Origin: Oscillospiraceae bacterium
Lineage (GTDB): Bacteria > Bacillota > Clostridia > Oscillospirales > Oscillospiraceae
Reading direction: 5' to 3'
DNA: 64,000 nt
NCBI GenBank assembly: GCA_902791215.1
Contig: CADAUZ010000008.1
Location: forward strand, 1 to 64,000
How positions within the stretch are numbered: position 1 is the first letter of the stretch; every line of letters begins with the position of its first letter. Below the pieces are notes generated by a model, which saw nothing but the letters and a program-made list of their open reading frames with translations, made no database searches and had not been told where the DNA came from. This document shows, piece by piece, positions 17,467 to 26,498 of the stretch. The position numbers were made by a program, and so were the translations under genes.

Positions 17467-19212
17467 ATGTTTGAAATCACGAAATACTTTCTGCCCGCCG
17501 CCTGCTTTCTGCTCATCACCGTCTTCTTCATGCTCCTGCCCGACCTGCGCACCTGCAGCTTAAGCGGAGGCACGCGCCGCATGGACCGCGCGGATTGGCT
17601 GGTCGTGGCGGGCGTAACCCTCGTCTACGCTGTCGCGGCCTTTATGGGCCTCGGCAACACCGCTTCGCCCGAGAGCTTTGTCAGAATGGAAAACGAGACC
17701 GCGCAGTTCGGGCTTGACCCGGACGGCGGCGCGGCGGCAAAGCTGATGATCTTCTCCGGCGTCGGCATCGGCGACTACAGCATCGACTATACCGATACGG
17801 ACGGCCATAACCTCCACCTGGCCGAGCTGGAGCAGAGTCACGGGGATGTGCTCAAATGGCACGAGGTAGCGCTCGAGCAGCCGGTGACCGGCGGCACGCT
17901 GCGCATTCTCGGCAGGGGCAATGTCTGGCTCGGCGAGGTCGTGGCGAAGACAGAGGACGGGGAGACCATTGCGCTCAGCGCAAGCCATCCGGAGCTTGCG
18001 GATGAGCAGGACCTGTGCCCCAAGCGCCAGACCTTCATGAACTCCAGCTACTTCGATGAGATCTACCACGCCCGCACAGCCTGGGAGCAGCTCAACGGCG
18101 TGTATCCCTACGAGATCACGCACCCGCCGCTCGGCAAGGCAATCATCGGCCTCGGCATCAAGCTCTTCGGCATGACGCCCTTCGGCTGGCGCTTTTCCGG
18201 GACGCTCTTCGGCGTGCTGATGCTGCCGATCCTCTACTACTTTGCCAAAAAACTCTTCGGCGGACGCATCACGCCCGCCGCCTGCATGATCCTGATGGCG
18301 ACGGATTTCATGCACTTTGTCCAGACGCGCATCTCCACGATCGACACCTACGCCGTCTTTTTCATCCTGCTGATGTACCTGTACATGTATCTGTTCGTCA
18401 GCGAGGGGCGGCTAAGAGACCTCGCCCTGTGCGGGGTGAGCTTCGGCCTCGGCGCCGCGAGCAAGTGGACCTGCTTTTACGCAGGCGCGGGCCTTGCGGT
18501 GATCTGGGCCCTGTGGGTGATCCGCGAGGCGCGGGCCGGGCGGCTGGATTTCCGGGGCTTTGTGAAAAACGCGCTTTTCTGCGTGGTGTTTTTCATCCTG
18601 GTGCCGGGCCTGATCTATTATCTGTCCTACATCCCCTACGGCGCTGCCCAGGGAAAGACGAATCTTTTCAGCCGCGATTACCTGAACATCGTGCTGGATA
18701 ACCAGCGCTATATGTTCAACTACCACTCCCAGCTCGTCGCCACCCATCCCTATTCCTCCCACTGGTACCAGTGGCTGCTGGATATCCGGCCCATCCTCTA
18801 TTATCTGGACTATCTCGCGGACGGGCGGACGGTGAGCTTCGGCGCCTTCGTCAATCCCGTGCTCTGCTGGGGCGGACTGCTGGCACTGTTCGTGCTGGGC
18901 TACCTCAGTTCTGCGCGGCGGGATAAGGTGTCGGCCTTCATCCTGCTGGGGTATCTGGCCCAGCTGTTGCCCTGGGTGCTGGTGCCGCGCCTTACCTTCG
19001 CCTACCACTACTTCCCCTGCACCGTGTTTCTGGCCCTGGCTCTGGGCCGCTGCTTTGATTTGATGGAGCGCAATGTCCGGTACGGAAAGCTGTATGTGGA
19101 CGGCTTCGTGCTGCTGAGTACCGCGGTCTTCGTGATGTTCTTCCCGGTGCTGGCGGGAATCCCTGTCGGCCGCAGCATATTAAGATCCTGGCTGCCGACC
19201 TGGCCGTTTTAA
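17467..19212 (+). CDS. Polytopic glycosyltransferase of the PMT (protein O-mannosyltransferase) type
   Basis: 581 residues. Two N-terminal spans flank a predicted outside beta-rich insert (about 75-180). The PMT-like core then begins with YFDEIYHARTAWEQLNGVYPYEITHPPLGK; its Asp-Glu pair and THPPLGK are the expected acidic metal/donor site and conserved loop. About nine further hydrophobic helices follow. Family members move a sugar from a polyprenyl-phosphate carrier to a protein or cell-wall acceptor at the membrane. Acceptor and sugar are unknown here. No good ribosome site precedes the ATG, so the start is less certain; a family 2 repeat lies directly upstream. It stands alone. Confidence 0.87.
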   Translation: MFEITKYFLPAACFLLITVFFMLLPDLRTCSLSGGTRRMDRADWLVVAGVTLVYAVAAFMGLGNTASPESFVRMENETAQFGLDPDGGAAAKLMIFSGVGIGDYSIDYTDTDGHNLHLAELEQSHGDVLKWHEVALEQPVTGGTLRILGRGNVWLGEVVAKTEDGETIALSASHPELADEQDLCPKRQTFMNSSYFDEIYHARTAWEQLNGVYPYEITHPPLGKAIIGLGIKLFGMTPFGWRFSGTLFGVLMLPILYYFAKKLFGGRITPAACMILMATDFMHFVQTRISTIDTYAVFFILLMYLYMYLFVSEGRLRDLALCGVSFGLGAASKWTCFYAGAGLAVIWALWVIREARAGRLDFRGFVKNALFCVVFFILVPGLIYYLSYIPYGAAQGKTNLFSRDYLNIVLDNQRYMFNYHSQLVATHPYSSHWYQWLLDIRPILYYLDYLADGRTVSFGAFVNPVLCWGGLLALFVLGYLSSARRDKVSAFILLGYLAQLLPWVLVPRLTFAYHYFPCTVFLALALGRCFDLMERNVRYGKLYVDGFVLLSTAVFVMFFPVLAGIPVGRSILRSWLPTWPF

Positions 19213-19216
19213 CATT

Positions 19217-19412
19217 CAATTGCGAATATGATTCGCAATTGATAACTCGCGTTTATCGCACGCGGCTTGCGGGAGATAAGCCGCGTTTGGTCGACGCGAG
19301 ACGTCGCTTTGCTCCGTTCAAGGTGTTTTTGAGGCGGCAAAGCTGCCCCAAAAACGGATTGTATTTGTTTTTCGCCTTGCGAGGCGAAAAATCAGAGGAG
19401 AGGGCTCCTCTG
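19217..19412. repeat. Cluster of hairpins between two genes
   Basis: A perfect 11-bp palindrome pair CAATTGCGAAT / ATTCGCAATTG (19217-19241) is followed by weaker hairpins: TTTTTGAGGCGGC / GCCCCAAAAA, TTTTTCGCC / GGCGAAAAA and CAGAGGAG / CTCCTCTG. This fills the 242-base gap before the reductase gene. The first could end transcription of the PMT gene, but it has no T-run. No promoter stands out. Confidence 0.5.
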
Positions 19413-19454
19413 AACTCCTCCGGCAAAAACCAAGATATAAAGGGGAATACCTGT

Positions 19455-20483
19455 ATGAAAACACTCACACTCGGAAAAACCGGCCTTGTCGTCACCAAGA
19501 CCTCCATGGGCTGCCTGCCGGTGCAGCGCTGCGACAAGGACTACGCCGTGAAGCTCCTGCAGGCGGCCTACGACGGCGGCATCCGCTACTTCGATACCGC
19601 CAACGCCTACACCGACAGCGAGGAGAAGATCGGCCTTGCGCTCAGCGACGTGCGCGATCAGATCGTGATCTCCACCAAGAGCGCCGCGCGCGACAAGGCG
19701 GGGGTACTCGCCCACATCCAAAACAGCCTCAAGATGATGAAGACTGACTACATCGACCTCTTCCAGTTCCACCAGGTGCCGGAGGTGCCCGACCCCAACG
19801 ATCCGGACGGCGCTTACGCCGGGGCACTGGAGGCGAAGGCGCGCGGCTGGATACGCCACATCGGCGTCACCACCCACCGCGTCCAGGTGGCGGAGGACTG
19901 CATCAAGTCCGGCTGGTTTGAGACCCTGCAGTTTCCGTTCAGCTACATTTCCTCCGAGCGCGACCTAGCCCTCGCCGAAAAGTGCAAAGAGGCCGATATG
20001 GGCTACATCGCCATGAAGGGCCTCGCGGGCGGCATGCTCACCAATGTGCGCGCCTGCCACGCCTTTATGAACCTCTACGACAACGTGGTCCCCATCTGGG
20101 GCATCCAGAAGATGGAGGAGCTGAAAGCCTGGCTCGACGCCGCCGAGGAAGACCCGCACATGGACGCGGAGCTGGACGCCTTCATCAAAAAAGAGCGCCA
20201 GGAGCTCTCCGGCTCCTTCTGCCGCAGCTGCGGCTACTGCATGCCGTGTCCCGTGGGTATCGAGATAAGAAACTGCGCGCGCATGAACATGCTTCTGCGC
20301 CGATCCCCCTGGCAGCAGTACATGACGCCTGAGTGGCAGGCCAAGATGAACAAGATCGAAGACTGCCTCGAGTGCCGCTCCTGCGCCTCCAAGTGTCCCT
20401 ACCAGCTCGACACCCCGAATCTCCTAAAGTATATGCTCAAGGATTACCGGGAGTTTTACGAGGAACATAAGGATCTTCTGTGA
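19455..20483 (+). CDS. Aldo/keto reductase with C-terminal 4Fe-4S ferredoxin motifs
   Basis: 342 residues from the ATG preceded by AAGGGG. The N-terminal TIM barrel has the aldo/keto reductase features YFDTANAYTDSEEKIG (Asp and Tyr), a STKSAARD strand with the catalytic Lys, and DLFQFHQV. The C-terminal ~90 residues carry CRSCGYCMPCPVGI and CLECRSCASKCPYQLDTP, two ferredoxin-like clusters. This fused type is common in anaerobes and is thought to move electrons between a carbonyl substrate and ferredoxin; the substrate is unknown. It converges on the protease gene at 20792, with a MITE-bearing terminator between them. Confidence 0.92.
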   Translation: MKTLTLGKTGLVVTKTSMGCLPVQRCDKDYAVKLLQAAYDGGIRYFDTANAYTDSEEKIGLALSDVRDQIVISTKSAARDKAGVLAHIQNSLKMMKTDYIDLFQFHQVPEVPDPNDPDGAYAGALEAKARGWIRHIGVTTHRVQVAEDCIKSGWFETLQFPFSYISSERDLALAEKCKEADMGYIAMKGLAGGMLTNVRACHAFMNLYDNVVPIWGIQKMEELKAWLDAAEEDPHMDAELDAFIKKERQELSGSFCRSCGYCMPCPVGIEIRNCARMNMLLRRSPWQQYMTPEWQAKMNKIEDCLECRSCASKCPYQLDTPNLLKYMLKDYREFYEEHKDLL

Positions 20484-20487
20484 TGCA

Positions 20488-20770
20488 AAGGGCGTGTTGC
20501 AAAATACCAGTTTTTCGCAAAAACACAGCCTTATGAGCGTAGGGGAGGGGCGCCTGTGCCCTCTATGGGTATGCCCCTCCCGCGCACGACAAGCCTAAAC
20601 TACGAAAAAATGTACGGCGATTTCGTAAAATGCTACGATTTCGCCGTACATTGCTTTATAATGGTTGCGTTGTACTGCCGGGAGGGGCATACCCATAGAG
20701 GGCACAGGCGCCCCTCCCCTACGGTATTCATGAACAATTATGCTAAAAGTGAATTTTGCAACGCGCCCTT
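20488..20770. terminator. Bidirectional terminator split by a MITE
   Basis: AAGGGCGTGTTGCAAAA (20488-20504) pairs with TTTTGCAACGCGCCCTT (20754-20770), 16 of 17 positions matching, immediately after the stop of one gene and 22 bases from the stop of the convergent gene. The 186-bp element at 20538-20723 lies in the loop. Confidence 0.65.
20538..20723. mobile_element. MITE-like element with perfect 45-bp terminal inverted repeats
   Basis: Left arm 20538-20582 and right arm 20679-20723 are perfect reverse complements over 45 bases, beginning CGTAGGGGAGGGG. Inside is another hairpin, AATGTACGGCGA (20609-20620) against TCGCCGTACATT (20641-20652). There is no coding potential and no clear target duplication at the edges. 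It is a non-autonomous element that would need a transposase from elsewhere. Confidence 0.85.
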
Positions 20771-20791
20771 CGTACTTCTTGACAGGCAGCG

Positions 20792-22819
20792 TTATTCGGG
20801 AAGGACAGGCATGAAGGTGATCCCGTGCTCGCGCGCGAATGTATCCGCATAGCTGGTTTCAACGCCGAGGATCGTCAGATCCTCGAGGCCGTCGAAGGCA
20901 TCCGGGCTGATACCCGTGACCTGCGGCGGAATATGGATGTAGGCGAGGTTCGGGCAGTCTGCAAAGGCCCTGGGGCCGATGGAGACCGCGTTATCGGGCA
21001 GCTTCACATAGCGGAATGCGCCGCCGCTGAATGCCTCCTTCTCGATAGCGGTCAGCTCTCCGGGCAGAACAAGGTCGGGGCAGGTAAAGGGCATATCGTT
21101 TGTAAACAGCTTGATGCGCGCGTCCTGATCCTGGATATAACCGTCCATGCGCATACCGCTGCCGCGGGAGGCGTTGAACACGATCTTGTAAGAGCTGTTG
21201 CCGACGTAGCCGTAGTATTCGCCGGGGCCCTCCGTGTTGATACACAGCTCGCCGTCGCCGGTAATAATATAGGATACCGTTACCGCTGCTCCCTCCGGGA
21301 TGGGCAGAGGCTTTGAAAGCGGCACCAGGTAATAGCCGGGATCGCCGATCTGAAGCTCCGCTGTGCTGCCGGCGGAACCGCAGGACACGGTAAAACTGAG
21401 ATTTACGGAAGCAGTCTCACAGAATACGCCGATCGCCTGAATCTCTTCTCCTCCGTCCACGCTGAACACCTGTGAAATCGCTGTGCCGCCGTCGACTATC
21501 CAGCACCACAGCGGGGGCGCATTGTCGTAGGCATAACAGTGGTCATAGCGCGATACCTGCGTATCGTATCCAAAGGCTACCGGCGCGAGACTCTTGTCAT
21601 AATAGGACATCCAGAAGTACCCGGCGTAGTTGTAGCCGTCGACGCCCCAGCTGTTGCGGATGAGCCAGGCGCCGTCACCCTCAGGTGTGCCCGGGGAGAA
21701 GCTGCCGACGGGGAAATCGTCATCCCAGCCGACGATGGCGATGATGTGGTTGGTGCCGGGAGAGGCGGCGGAATAATAATAGGAATTGTTGGCGGCGCTG
21801 TAATACCGTTCATCGGAGTTATAAGCGCCCGCGACCGCGCCATGATCCAGAATGGCGCTCTTGACGGAAGCCCTGTTGTTCAGATCATACATGTATAAGT
21901 TTGTGATCTGACAGCAGCCGGTACGTCCGGCGGCGGCAGAGGGCGCATACCCGGCGGCGGAGCTGTAGGGGGCTTCGGACTCCGAAACGGGGCCGAGCAT
22001 GTTTGTCAGGCTCAGGCCGGCGTTAAGGGGACTTCCGCCCACGTAAAGATAATCCGCACCGTTGAGGTCAATACTGTCGCCTTCGTTGCAGCCCTTTTCA
22101 TCGAAGAAGTCATGGTAGGTAAAATAGGCCAGGTGCAGCTCGGACAGGTCGATGTCGGTGTCTGCGCTGCCGTCATGAATCAGATCCGCCTCCACCGCCG
22201 CAACGGACGCAAAGGACCAGCAGGTGCCGTAGGGGTTCTGATTGCGCACCGGGGGCAAAACGCCCTTTTCATATCCGTTGTAAGATGCGGGGAGCGAGGC
22301 ACGGGGAACAGGCGCATAGCTGAAATCGGGAACAGGACCGAAGGCGTCTTCGGGAATCATGGGCAGCGGCGGAATTTGGATACGGCCCAGAACGTTGACC
22401 GTGATCACCGGCGGCTCGACGCCTTCCGCGAGGCTCTCCCCTTCAAGCGCGGGAACAAAGTGGAAGACATCCAGATCCTCGTCGTAGTCTTCAAGACATT
22501 GCCAGGCGGCGTCGATGCGCTTTGTCACCGCGGGCTCGACACGGCGGATCAGGACGGCATTGTCGTCGCCCCGCTCGAAGAAGACGGTGCCGCCCATGCA
22601 AACGGTGAGCTGTGCGGGAAATTCCTTTTCCAGCTCGATCAGGGCATATTTGTATGGTGTGTCGATCACGATCGGGGAATCCGGGCCTTCAAAGCCGACG
22701 ATGACATCATCTGACCAGACCTGCGTTTCAAGCTCTGCGGCCCAGGCGGAAGAGGCAACGCACAGGCAGAATCCGAGACACAGCAGCAGGGTGAACGCCT
22801 TGCGCAGCGTATTGTTCAT
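20792..22819 (-). CDS. Secreted papain-like (C1) cysteine peptidase with BspA-type leucine-rich tail
   Basis: 675 residues. The start (MNNTLRKAF) lies 7 bases after GGGAGGAA and opens a signal peptide ending SSAWA. The peptidase C1A domain spans about 178-430: catalytic Cys200 in NPYGTCWSFASV, His358 in TNHIIAIVGWDDD and Asn389 in WLIRNSWG, with the Gln of the oxyanion site replaced by or shifted to VRNQNP. A beta-sandwich region follows (about 430-590). The last ~90 residues are LRR_5/BspA-like repeats (LTAIEKEAFSG, VSIGPRAFADC, VTGISPDAF) that often bind surfaces. It is probably exported and acts on extracellular proteins. A near-consensus promoter precedes it. A close C-terminal match ends the transglutaminase at 51909-53858. 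Confidence 0.92.
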   Translation of the reverse strand: MNNTLRKAFTLLLCLGFCLCVASSAWAAELETQVWSDDVIVGFEGPDSPIVIDTPYKYALIELEKEFPAQLTVCMGGTVFFERGDDNAVLIRRVEPAVTKRIDAAWQCLEDYDEDLDVFHFVPALEGESLAEGVEPPVITVNVLGRIQIPPLPMIPEDAFGPVPDFSYAPVPRASLPASYNGYEKGVLPPVRNQNPYGTCWSFASVAAVEADLIHDGSADTDIDLSELHLAYFTYHDFFDEKGCNEGDSIDLNGADYLYVGGSPLNAGLSLTNMLGPVSESEAPYSSAAGYAPSAAAGRTGCCQITNLYMYDLNNRASVKSAILDHGAVAGAYNSDERYYSAANNSYYYSAASPGTNHIIAIVGWDDDFPVGSFSPGTPEGDGAWLIRNSWGVDGYNYAGYFWMSYYDKSLAPVAFGYDTQVSRYDHCYAYDNAPPLWCWIVDGGTAISQVFSVDGGEEIQAIGVFCETASVNLSFTVSCGSAGSTAELQIGDPGYYLVPLSKPLPIPEGAAVTVSYIITGDGELCINTEGPGEYYGYVGNSSYKIVFNASRGSGMRMDGYIQDQDARIKLFTNDMPFTCPDLVLPGELTAIEKEAFSGGAFRYVKLPDNAVSIGPRAFADCPNLAYIHIPPQVTGISPDAFDGLEDLTILGVETSYADTFAREHGITFMPVLPE

Positions 22820-22862
22820 CCAGATTCCTCCCAATATTGAATAAGCGAAAAGGTATATATTG

Positions 22863-22891
22863 AATATAATCTGAAACAGAGGGCTTGTCAA
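22863..22891 (-). promoter_or_regulatory. Predicted promoter of the C1 peptidase gene
   Basis: Minus strand TTGACA, 17-base spacer, TATATT; the start codon is 43 bases downstream of the -10. Confidence 0.8.
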
Positions 22892-22938
22892 GATTCGCTG
22901 TGCGGTGTCGCCTTATAGTCGTTCAGGTGAGAAGGGCG

Positions 22939-23340
22939 TTATTTCTCAAGCAGCCATCGGATCAGCAGATACAGCAGGTACAGGATTCCGAGAACAGCGG
23001 AGGCCGCGAGAAAACCGACAGCGCCGTAGACGATGTCGGCCAGCTCCATGCCGCCGGTGCCGGTCATTTTTTGTCCGATCTCAATGGCGAAGGTGACAAA
23101 CATCACCGTCATAAACGTGAGCAGCCACGCCATGAGGCCCGCTCTGTGTTTCCGGGTTAGGAAGATGAACAGCGGCAGGATCAGCAGGAAAAACAGCAGG
23201 CCGAACCCGCCGACAACGACAAAGTGCATCTCCTTGTCCGTGAGCGGAGAGGAGAAGGTACGGTTATAATCCGCCACCGCATCATGTACGCGGGCAATAA
23301 ACACAACCAGCTCATACAGCCAGTCCTTCAGTTTTTCCAC
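22939..23340 (-). CDS. Small four-helix membrane protein, VanZ-like
   Basis: 133 residues from the GTG at 23340, 8 bases after GGAGG; a GTG at 23349 would overlap the ribosome site. Three hydrophobic spans are clear (FVVVGGFGLLFFLLILPLFIF, AGLMAWLLTFMTVMFVTFAIEIGQ, DIVYGAVGFLAASAVLGILYLLYLLI) after an amphipathic N-terminal helix. The FAIEIGQ...DIVYGAVGFL spacing resembles the VanZ fold, whose members are often linked to envelope stress or glycopeptide response; this is a weak family hint. It is the last gene of a tight leftward run (ligase-like, DUF1643, NUDIX, this gene). Confidence 0.72.
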   Translation of the reverse strand: MEKLKDWLYELVVFIARVHDAVADYNRTFSSPLTDKEMHFVVVGGFGLLFFLLILPLFIFLTRKHRAGLMAWLLTFMTVMFVTFAIEIGQKMTGTGGMELADIVYGAVGFLAASAVLGILYLLYLLIRWLLEK

Positions 23341-23384
23341 GGCTGTCACCTCCCCTTACAGTTTACCGCCGCAGGCGGGAGATA

Positions 23385-23951
23385 TTACGCGAAACGCGCG
23401 CGCAGCTTCTCATTGAGCTTGCGGTAGATGCGCTCGACAAACCAGGGCTCCGAGGAGGCCAGCAGCGCCTCATCAAGGCCGAACCAGCGCACGCCGCTGT
23501 TTTCCTCTTCGCAGACGGTGAGCGCGTCCCGGTCGTCCGCGTCCATGAGATAGGTGACGTTCAGGTGCAGATGGCTCGGCACATAGGTGCCGTGCTTTTC
23601 GTGGCCGTCCACGGTGAGGGATTCCAGGGAGAAAATGTCTTTGCTCAAAAGCCTGGCGGATTTCACGCCGGTCTCCTCCCGCACCTCGCGCAGGGCGACA
23701 CGGGCCAGGTCCTCATCCCCGTCGGCATGTCCGCCGGTCCAGGACCAGGAGTCGTAGATTTTATGATACGCCATCAGCACCCTGTCCCGCGCGGGATTGA
23801 CCACCCAGGCCGAGGCCGTCATGTGGGCGACAAGATTGCTGCGGTAAAAGGCGTCGTCGTTTTTTGAGAGGAAATCGAGGATCAGCGCCTTGTCGGCCTC
23901 CTCCTGTTCGTTGAAAGGGATATAGCTTTGGATCGCCTCGCGTATGTCCAT
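23385..23951 (-). CDS. NUDIX hydrolase
   Basis: 188 residues with a complete Nudix box, GGHADGDEDLARVALREVREETGV (about 74-97), holding the REVREE metal-binding core. The N-terminal extension (LSKNDDAFYRSNLVAHMTASAWVVNPARDRVLMAYHKIYDSWSWTGGH) is typical of the group annotated as ADP-ribose or house-cleaning pyrophosphatases. It hydrolyses nucleoside-diphosphate-linked compounds in the cytoplasm; the substrate cannot be told. Only 3 bases separate it from the upstream DUF1643 gene, so co-translation is likely. Confidence 0.93.
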   Translation of the reverse strand: MDIREAIQSYIPFNEQEEADKALILDFLSKNDDAFYRSNLVAHMTASAWVVNPARDRVLMAYHKIYDSWSWTGGHADGDEDLARVALREVREETGVKSARLLSKDIFSLESLTVDGHEKHGTYVPSHLHLNVTYLMDADDRDALTVCEEENSGVRWFGLDEALLASSEPWFVERIYRKLNEKLRARFA

Positions 23952-23954
23952 GCT

Positions 23955-24578
23955 TCAGCCTCCGATCAGATCCAGATAGGTGTTTACGTCAAAGTCCCGC
24001 ACCGGCTCATCTTTTCGCAGATAGAGCGGATGATGGGGGTGTCCCGCCTTGGAGCATTTGCCCGCGCACACCCAGCGCGCGCCGTACTCCTCCCCCACCG
24101 AGACCATATCCCGCACGCAGTCCGGCAGATAGGGCCGCTTTTCGATCACCGCGCCCCAGGCCGCCCAGACAGTGGGGCGGCAGCCCCCGTCCACCCGGGA
24201 AAGGACATAGCGGAAAGCCGCCATGTTTTCCCGATGCAGGCGCTCATTGAGCGTGCGGTCCATGTCGTCGGGCCGGGTCGCGCGCTGGGCATAGACATTG
24301 AACATGATGAAGCTGTCAAAGCCGTTGAAGTCCGCGATACGCTGGACGGACTTGAGGGTGTTGTCCAGATTGCCGGGCTCGGCAGTGGAGGGGTTGACGC
24401 CGATGCAGATGAGAGGGTTTGCGCCAAGAGTGCCGAGTATGTAACGGTATTCGGTGTAAAAATCGGGCACATAGAGCCAGCGGCTCCTGTCGTAGCTGTC
24501 CCCCTGGCCGGACAGGGTCAGGGCCGTTTCAAACGACAGCAGCTCCACCGTCTGGCTTGCGCCGCTCGGGATGTGCAT
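23955..24578 (-). CDS. DUF1643 domain protein
   Basis: 207 residues. The block LICIGVNPSTAEPGNLDNTLKSVQRIADFNGFDSFIMFNVYAQRATRPDDMD is the DUF1643 signature, and the TVWAAWGAVIEKRPYL and HPHHPLYLRKDEPV segments complete the family pattern. Function is not established; the fold is thought to be related to uracil-DNA-glycosylase-like proteins. The ATG sits after AAAGGAG. It is between the ligase-like membrane gene (12-base gap) and the NUDIX gene (3-base gap). Confidence 0.87.
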   Translation of the reverse strand: MHIPSGASQTVELLSFETALTLSGQGDSYDRSRWLYVPDFYTEYRYILGTLGANPLICIGVNPSTAEPGNLDNTLKSVQRIADFNGFDSFIMFNVYAQRATRPDDMDRTLNERLHRENMAAFRYVLSRVDGGCRPTVWAAWGAVIEKRPYLPDCVRDMVSVGEEYGARWVCAGKCSKAGHPHHPLYLRKDEPVRDFDVNTYLDLIGG

Positions 24579-24590
24579 GCGCGTCTCCTT

Positions 24591-26462
24591 TCAGTTGTCC
24601 GGCCCATACCAGGTCACCGCGACCTTCAAACCGCCGTCATCATCGGCTGCGGCCGCAACAAGTATGGTCTTGCCGGTATAATCCGTGCTCTCATCATAGT
24701 GATAGGCATAACCGTTTTGCTCGTAAAAGGCCATCAGTCCCCCGCCGCTGTTCGCGCTTCCCTGACCGTACGGCTCAGGCTGCGTCATATAAGCGGGGCA
24801 GACCGTCCCCTTCTGTTTGTCGTACCAGAAGGGGACAGCCTCCTCCCCAAGCGCGGCGGGATCGATTGTCTCCCGTGCCGCAGTCTCGGCATCGCGCATG
24901 ATGCGCAGATCCGTAAGCTCCAGGTCCCGCTCCTTTTTCAGGCTCAGGCCCGCCGCAATACCGATCATCACGCACAGGGCAAGGCCGAGCAGCACCACAA
25001 CGCCGCTCCCCTTTCCGCCGTGCTCCGCGCTCTCCTCTGTCGGGCAGAGCAGCGGGGTCTCTCCCTCGCAGACGGCGGCGGCCAGGCCCAGGAAAAGCCA
25101 GAAATACGGCGCCGTATTGAAAACGGAGTTGCCGACAAAGGCGGACATCAGATACGCCGCCGTCATGCCGGCGGCGGCCAGCACCGTGGGCTTGAGCCGC
25201 TTGAGCCGCCGCCATTGATGGACGATCAGCGTGATGAGCGCCGCAAGGTACAGCACAAGCGCCGGGATACCCAGATAGCCCGCGACCGCCAGATATTCGT
25301 TGTGCGGGCGCTTACCTTCCGTAATGGCATTTTTGCCGACGAAGCCCTCCGGTCCGTAGCCGAAGACAGGACGTTCGGAGATCCTCTGCAGGGTGTCCCG
25401 CCAAAGCGCAAGCCGTCCTGTACCGGCGCTGCCGACGTCCTCGGTACGGGCGGCGATCTTTGCAAGATCGCGGCCAAGCTCGGTGAAGTTGTTCAGGAGC
25501 TTTCCCCCGGCGGGCACGAAGGCGAAAAAGCAGATCCCCGCCAGCACCGCAAGCGCCAGCACCAGCACCGCCGCGCGTTTGTTGACCTTTCGCCCGGAGC
25601 AGCCATAGAGCAGCAGCATCACCGGCACGGAAAGGGCCGCCGCAAGGATGGCCCCGAAGGTGTCGTTGACAGCCAGGGCATAGGCCAGAAATACCGCGAG
25701 GGCAAGATACAAAACCCGCTGTCCCTTTCTGCACGGGCGGTCAAACAGCAGCAGGCCGACCATATCGGCAAAGGCCATGCACAGCATATAGCCGAAATGG
25801 TTGAACTGGTTGAACACCACAGCCCGGTGCGAGGCGAAGACATAGTCGAGAAAGGCAGGGTGTGTCTTCTCCTGGACGATCATGAGCAGCGCCATCAGGC
25901 AGATCACGCCCGCGAACGCCCACAGGATATGCCTGCGCCAGGACTCCTTCCGCACGACGGAAGCGCAGAGGAAAACGCTGCCGTAAATGAAGAAGCTGGC
26001 AAGGCCGTCGCGGAAGTACGAAGAGCCGGTGACGGCGTTATACAGATAATCCGACGCCGCCGAGGAGAGCACCGCCCATGCCAGCATCGCCGCCAGCAGA
26101 TAGAACCAGGGCTGCTCCTTTACGGATGCGAGGCTGAAAAACCGCTTTTGCGAAAACGCCAGGCACAGCAGCATGTAAAGCAGCGTGATCGCGCCGAGGG
26201 TAAAAAACATGGTCTGGTACGCCTCCAGCGCAATCGTGTTGTTGACATAACCGTACAACAGACCGTGGCTCAGGATCTCGTCTTTGGTGAGATATTTGCC
26301 CAGCGCGCCCTGAATGACGAATACAATGCCTGCCGCCGCCGGCAGCATGCACCACAAAAGCAGGATGCAGTATGCGCCGCGTTCGGCGTGCTTTAGGAAA
26401 TACTCCGCCGTGCGGCTGACGCGCTTGTGCGCTGCCTGCGTCTGTTTTACGCTTTCGTCCAT
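24591..26462 (-). CDS. O-antigen ligase / polymerase-like membrane protein
   Basis: 623 residues with about 12 hydrophobic helices and a large predicted outside loop. The Wzy_C/O-antigen ligase signature is seen as GRLALWRDTLQRISERPVFGYGPEGF followed by RPHNEYLAVAGYLGIPALVLYLAAL (about 350-410), where the Arg, Gly and His are usual active-site positions. A soluble C-terminal region of about 130 residues follows the last span. Such enzymes join lipid-linked glycans to an acceptor outside the membrane. With the PMT-type (17467) and other membrane proteins it suggests surface glycan assembly, though no glycan gene cluster surrounds it. Confidence 0.85.
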   Translation of the reverse strand: MDESVKQTQAAHKRVSRTAEYFLKHAERGAYCILLLWCMLPAAAGIVFVIQGALGKYLTKDEILSHGLLYGYVNNTIALEAYQTMFFTLGAITLLYMLLCLAFSQKRFFSLASVKEQPWFYLLAAMLAWAVLSSAASDYLYNAVTGSSYFRDGLASFFIYGSVFLCASVVRKESWRRHILWAFAGVICLMALLMIVQEKTHPAFLDYVFASHRAVVFNQFNHFGYMLCMAFADMVGLLLFDRPCRKGQRVLYLALAVFLAYALAVNDTFGAILAAALSVPVMLLLYGCSGRKVNKRAAVLVLALAVLAGICFFAFVPAGGKLLNNFTELGRDLAKIAARTEDVGSAGTGRLALWRDTLQRISERPVFGYGPEGFVGKNAITEGKRPHNEYLAVAGYLGIPALVLYLAALITLIVHQWRRLKRLKPTVLAAAGMTAAYLMSAFVGNSVFNTAPYFWLFLGLAAAVCEGETPLLCPTEESAEHGGKGSGVVVLLGLALCVMIGIAAGLSLKKERDLELTDLRIMRDAETAARETIDPAALGEEAVPFWYDKQKGTVCPAYMTQPEPYGQGSANSGGGLMAFYEQNGYAYHYDESTDYTGKTILVAAAADDDGGLKVAVTWYGPDN

Positions 26463-26498
26463 TGTCCTATCCTCCGTTTCCGGGAATCAAAAGCTCGA

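Noticed and set aside
23928-26396. An 822-codon plus-strand frame opposite the DUF1643 and O-antigen-ligase-like genes
   Set aside because: It spans two genes with strong family motifs on the other strand, and its protein is His/Arg/Gln-rich without any domain.
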